NCBI GenBank assembly: GCA_902583645.1
Contig: CACHWQ010000001.1
Span: 1-64,000 of the forward strand
Length of the DNA: 64,000 nucleotides
From: an uncultured Pelagibacteraceae bacterium
GTDB lineage: Bacteria; Pseudomonadota; Alphaproteobacteria; Pelagibacterales; Pelagibacteraceae
Direction of reading: 5' to 3'
The notes beneath the pieces were generated by a model. It was not told where the DNA came from. It saw only the letters and a list, made by a program, of their open reading frames with translations, and ran no database searches. Made by a program: the position numbers and the translations under genes. This document shows, piece after piece, positions 63,364-64,000 of this stretch (positions within the stretch are counted from its first letter, which is position 1; every line of letters begins with the position of its first letter).

Positions 63364-64000
63364 CTTATAATTTTTTTAATTTTACTTAATCGTCTTTTAA
63401 TATTTTTTTTTTGTTTATTAATGAACCTTTTAAATGGGTTATATTTTAAATCTCTCTTAGCTAAAATAGGACTATCTATATTATGTAACCAAGTTCTTTC
63501 ATTATTTAAGATTGCCCAATCACATTCATATGCGGATATGGAATCCAAGTTATGCTTTTTACACAACAGAGAAAAAACACTTTGATCATGTCTGTTTTCT
63601 ATAAATCCCTCTAAATTTTGAATTTTTGAGGGAGAATCATCTATTAACTCAAACTGATTATAAAATACTTCAAGCCATTCATTTAGGAAGTGTAGTGACT
63701 CATCAGTTTTTTTTATAAAAAAACATCCTGCCCAATACTGAGAAGATTTGATAATATTTCTATCATTTAAAAAATTATAATGTTTAAGTAAATCAGCTTT
63801 AGTATATTTTTGTTCTTCGCGAATTGGAAAATTTATATTCTCTAAATTGCATTTTAATTTTGAATGATATTGAAAAGGTAATAGCCATCGATCTTTTTGT
63901 TCGATCAATCTTATATAATTATTAAACTTCTTGATGTTTTTTTTTAAAATATGACAACCTACATCCATATAATTTATAACATCACCATAACTCATTTGAT
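63360..64000 (-). CDS. Glycosyltransferase-like protein (5' end beyond window)
   Basis: Only the C-terminal 210 or so residues are visible; the frame is open at the right edge, and the first ATG inside it (63995) is probably internal. MSYGDVINYMDVGCHILKKN resembles the DxD-region of sugar transferases (GD-x-Y-x-DxGC). KYTKADLLKHYNFL and ENRHDQSVFSLLCKKH follow, a pattern I associate with cell-surface polysaccharide glycosyltransferases. The basic C-terminus (KRFINKQKKNIKRRLSKIKK) may contact the membrane. Family is likely; donor and acceptor unknown. Confidence 0.65.
   Translation of the reverse strand, partial: QMSYGDVINYMDVGCHILKKNIKKFNNYIRLIEQKDRWLLPFQYHSKLKCNLENINFPIREEQKYTKADLLKHYNFLNDRNIIKSSQYWAGCFFIKKTDESLHFLNEWLEVFYNQFELIDDSPSKIQNLEGFIENRHDQSVFSLLCKKHNLDSISAYECDWAILNNERTWLHNIDSPILAKRDLKYNPFKRFINKQKKNIKRRLSKIKKIIS

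Overview
The window is AT-rich, very densely packed bacterial DNA. Intergenic gaps are mostly under 100 bp, many genes overlap at their start and stop codons, and no stretch over 300 bases lacks a gene. Gene content and order point to a streamlined alphaproteobacterium of the SAR11/Pelagibacter type or a related low-GC lineage. The diagnostic features are GcrA, a RegB-type kinase, HisZ with short HisG, DUF2948 between murA and hisD, bolA next to a J-protein/cobS/cobT block, and ffs beside dnaX. This placement is inferred from synteny and motifs, not from a search.

Layout: 1-7.2 kb holds argJ (cut by the window edge), secA, accA and glcB. 7.2-11.5 kb (minus) holds dnaX-ybaB-recR with the SRP RNA upstream, and kdsB-pheA. 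11.6-17.6 kb holds a membrane cytochrome c, argD-argF, an ABC-2 permease, gcrA, a small SHOCT-like protein, an NDUFA9-like protein and an RNase D-like exonuclease. 17.6-29.4 kb is one long plus-strand run: kdsD-lptC-lptB, aroA-cmk-rpsA-ihfB-pyrF, then trpF-trpB-trpA-accD-folC. 29.4-33.1 kb (minus) holds trxA, an exonuclease I homologue, a phage-like PD-(D/E)XK nuclease and rmuC. 33.1-36.4 kb holds hisG, hisZ, hisS and tRNA-His. 36.4-41.0 kb holds two structured-RNA candidates, cspA, tRNA-Phe and an operon from a 67-aa protein through a 33-aa microprotein, dcd, murA, DUF2948 and hisD to infA. 41.1-49.3 kb holds tRNA-Thr, a TVP38-type protein, rpmH-rnpA-yidD-yidC, argB, a HAD phosphatase, dapD-dapE and a deacetylase/SET-methyltransferase pair. 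49.3-62.3 kb holds def-fmt-truA, a large secreted protein of unknown role, aroK-aroB, bolA, the J-protein/CobS/CobT block, gyrB-regB and tRNA-Ser. The right edge enters cell-surface glycan genes.

Most genes are biosynthetic (Arg, His, Trp and aromatic amino acids, DAP/lysine, fatty acids, Kdo-lipopolysaccharide, nucleotides) or informational. There are no insertion sequences, CRISPR arrays, rRNA genes or prophage.

The main points for a second look are: a nuclease cluster at the place where addAB usually sits in alphaproteobacteria; strongly altered catalytic or contact loops in TrpB and TrpA; cytidylate kinase without its P-loop lysine; changed cysteine spacing at four presumed zinc sites (SecA, RecR, DnaX, AccD); unusual T-loops in tRNA-Phe and tRNA-Thr; hisS starting 4 nt after the CCA of tRNA-His; two structured-RNA candidates between cspA and tRNA-His; a 33-aa basic microprotein locked between genes by overlapping codons; and a deacetylase-SET gene pair.
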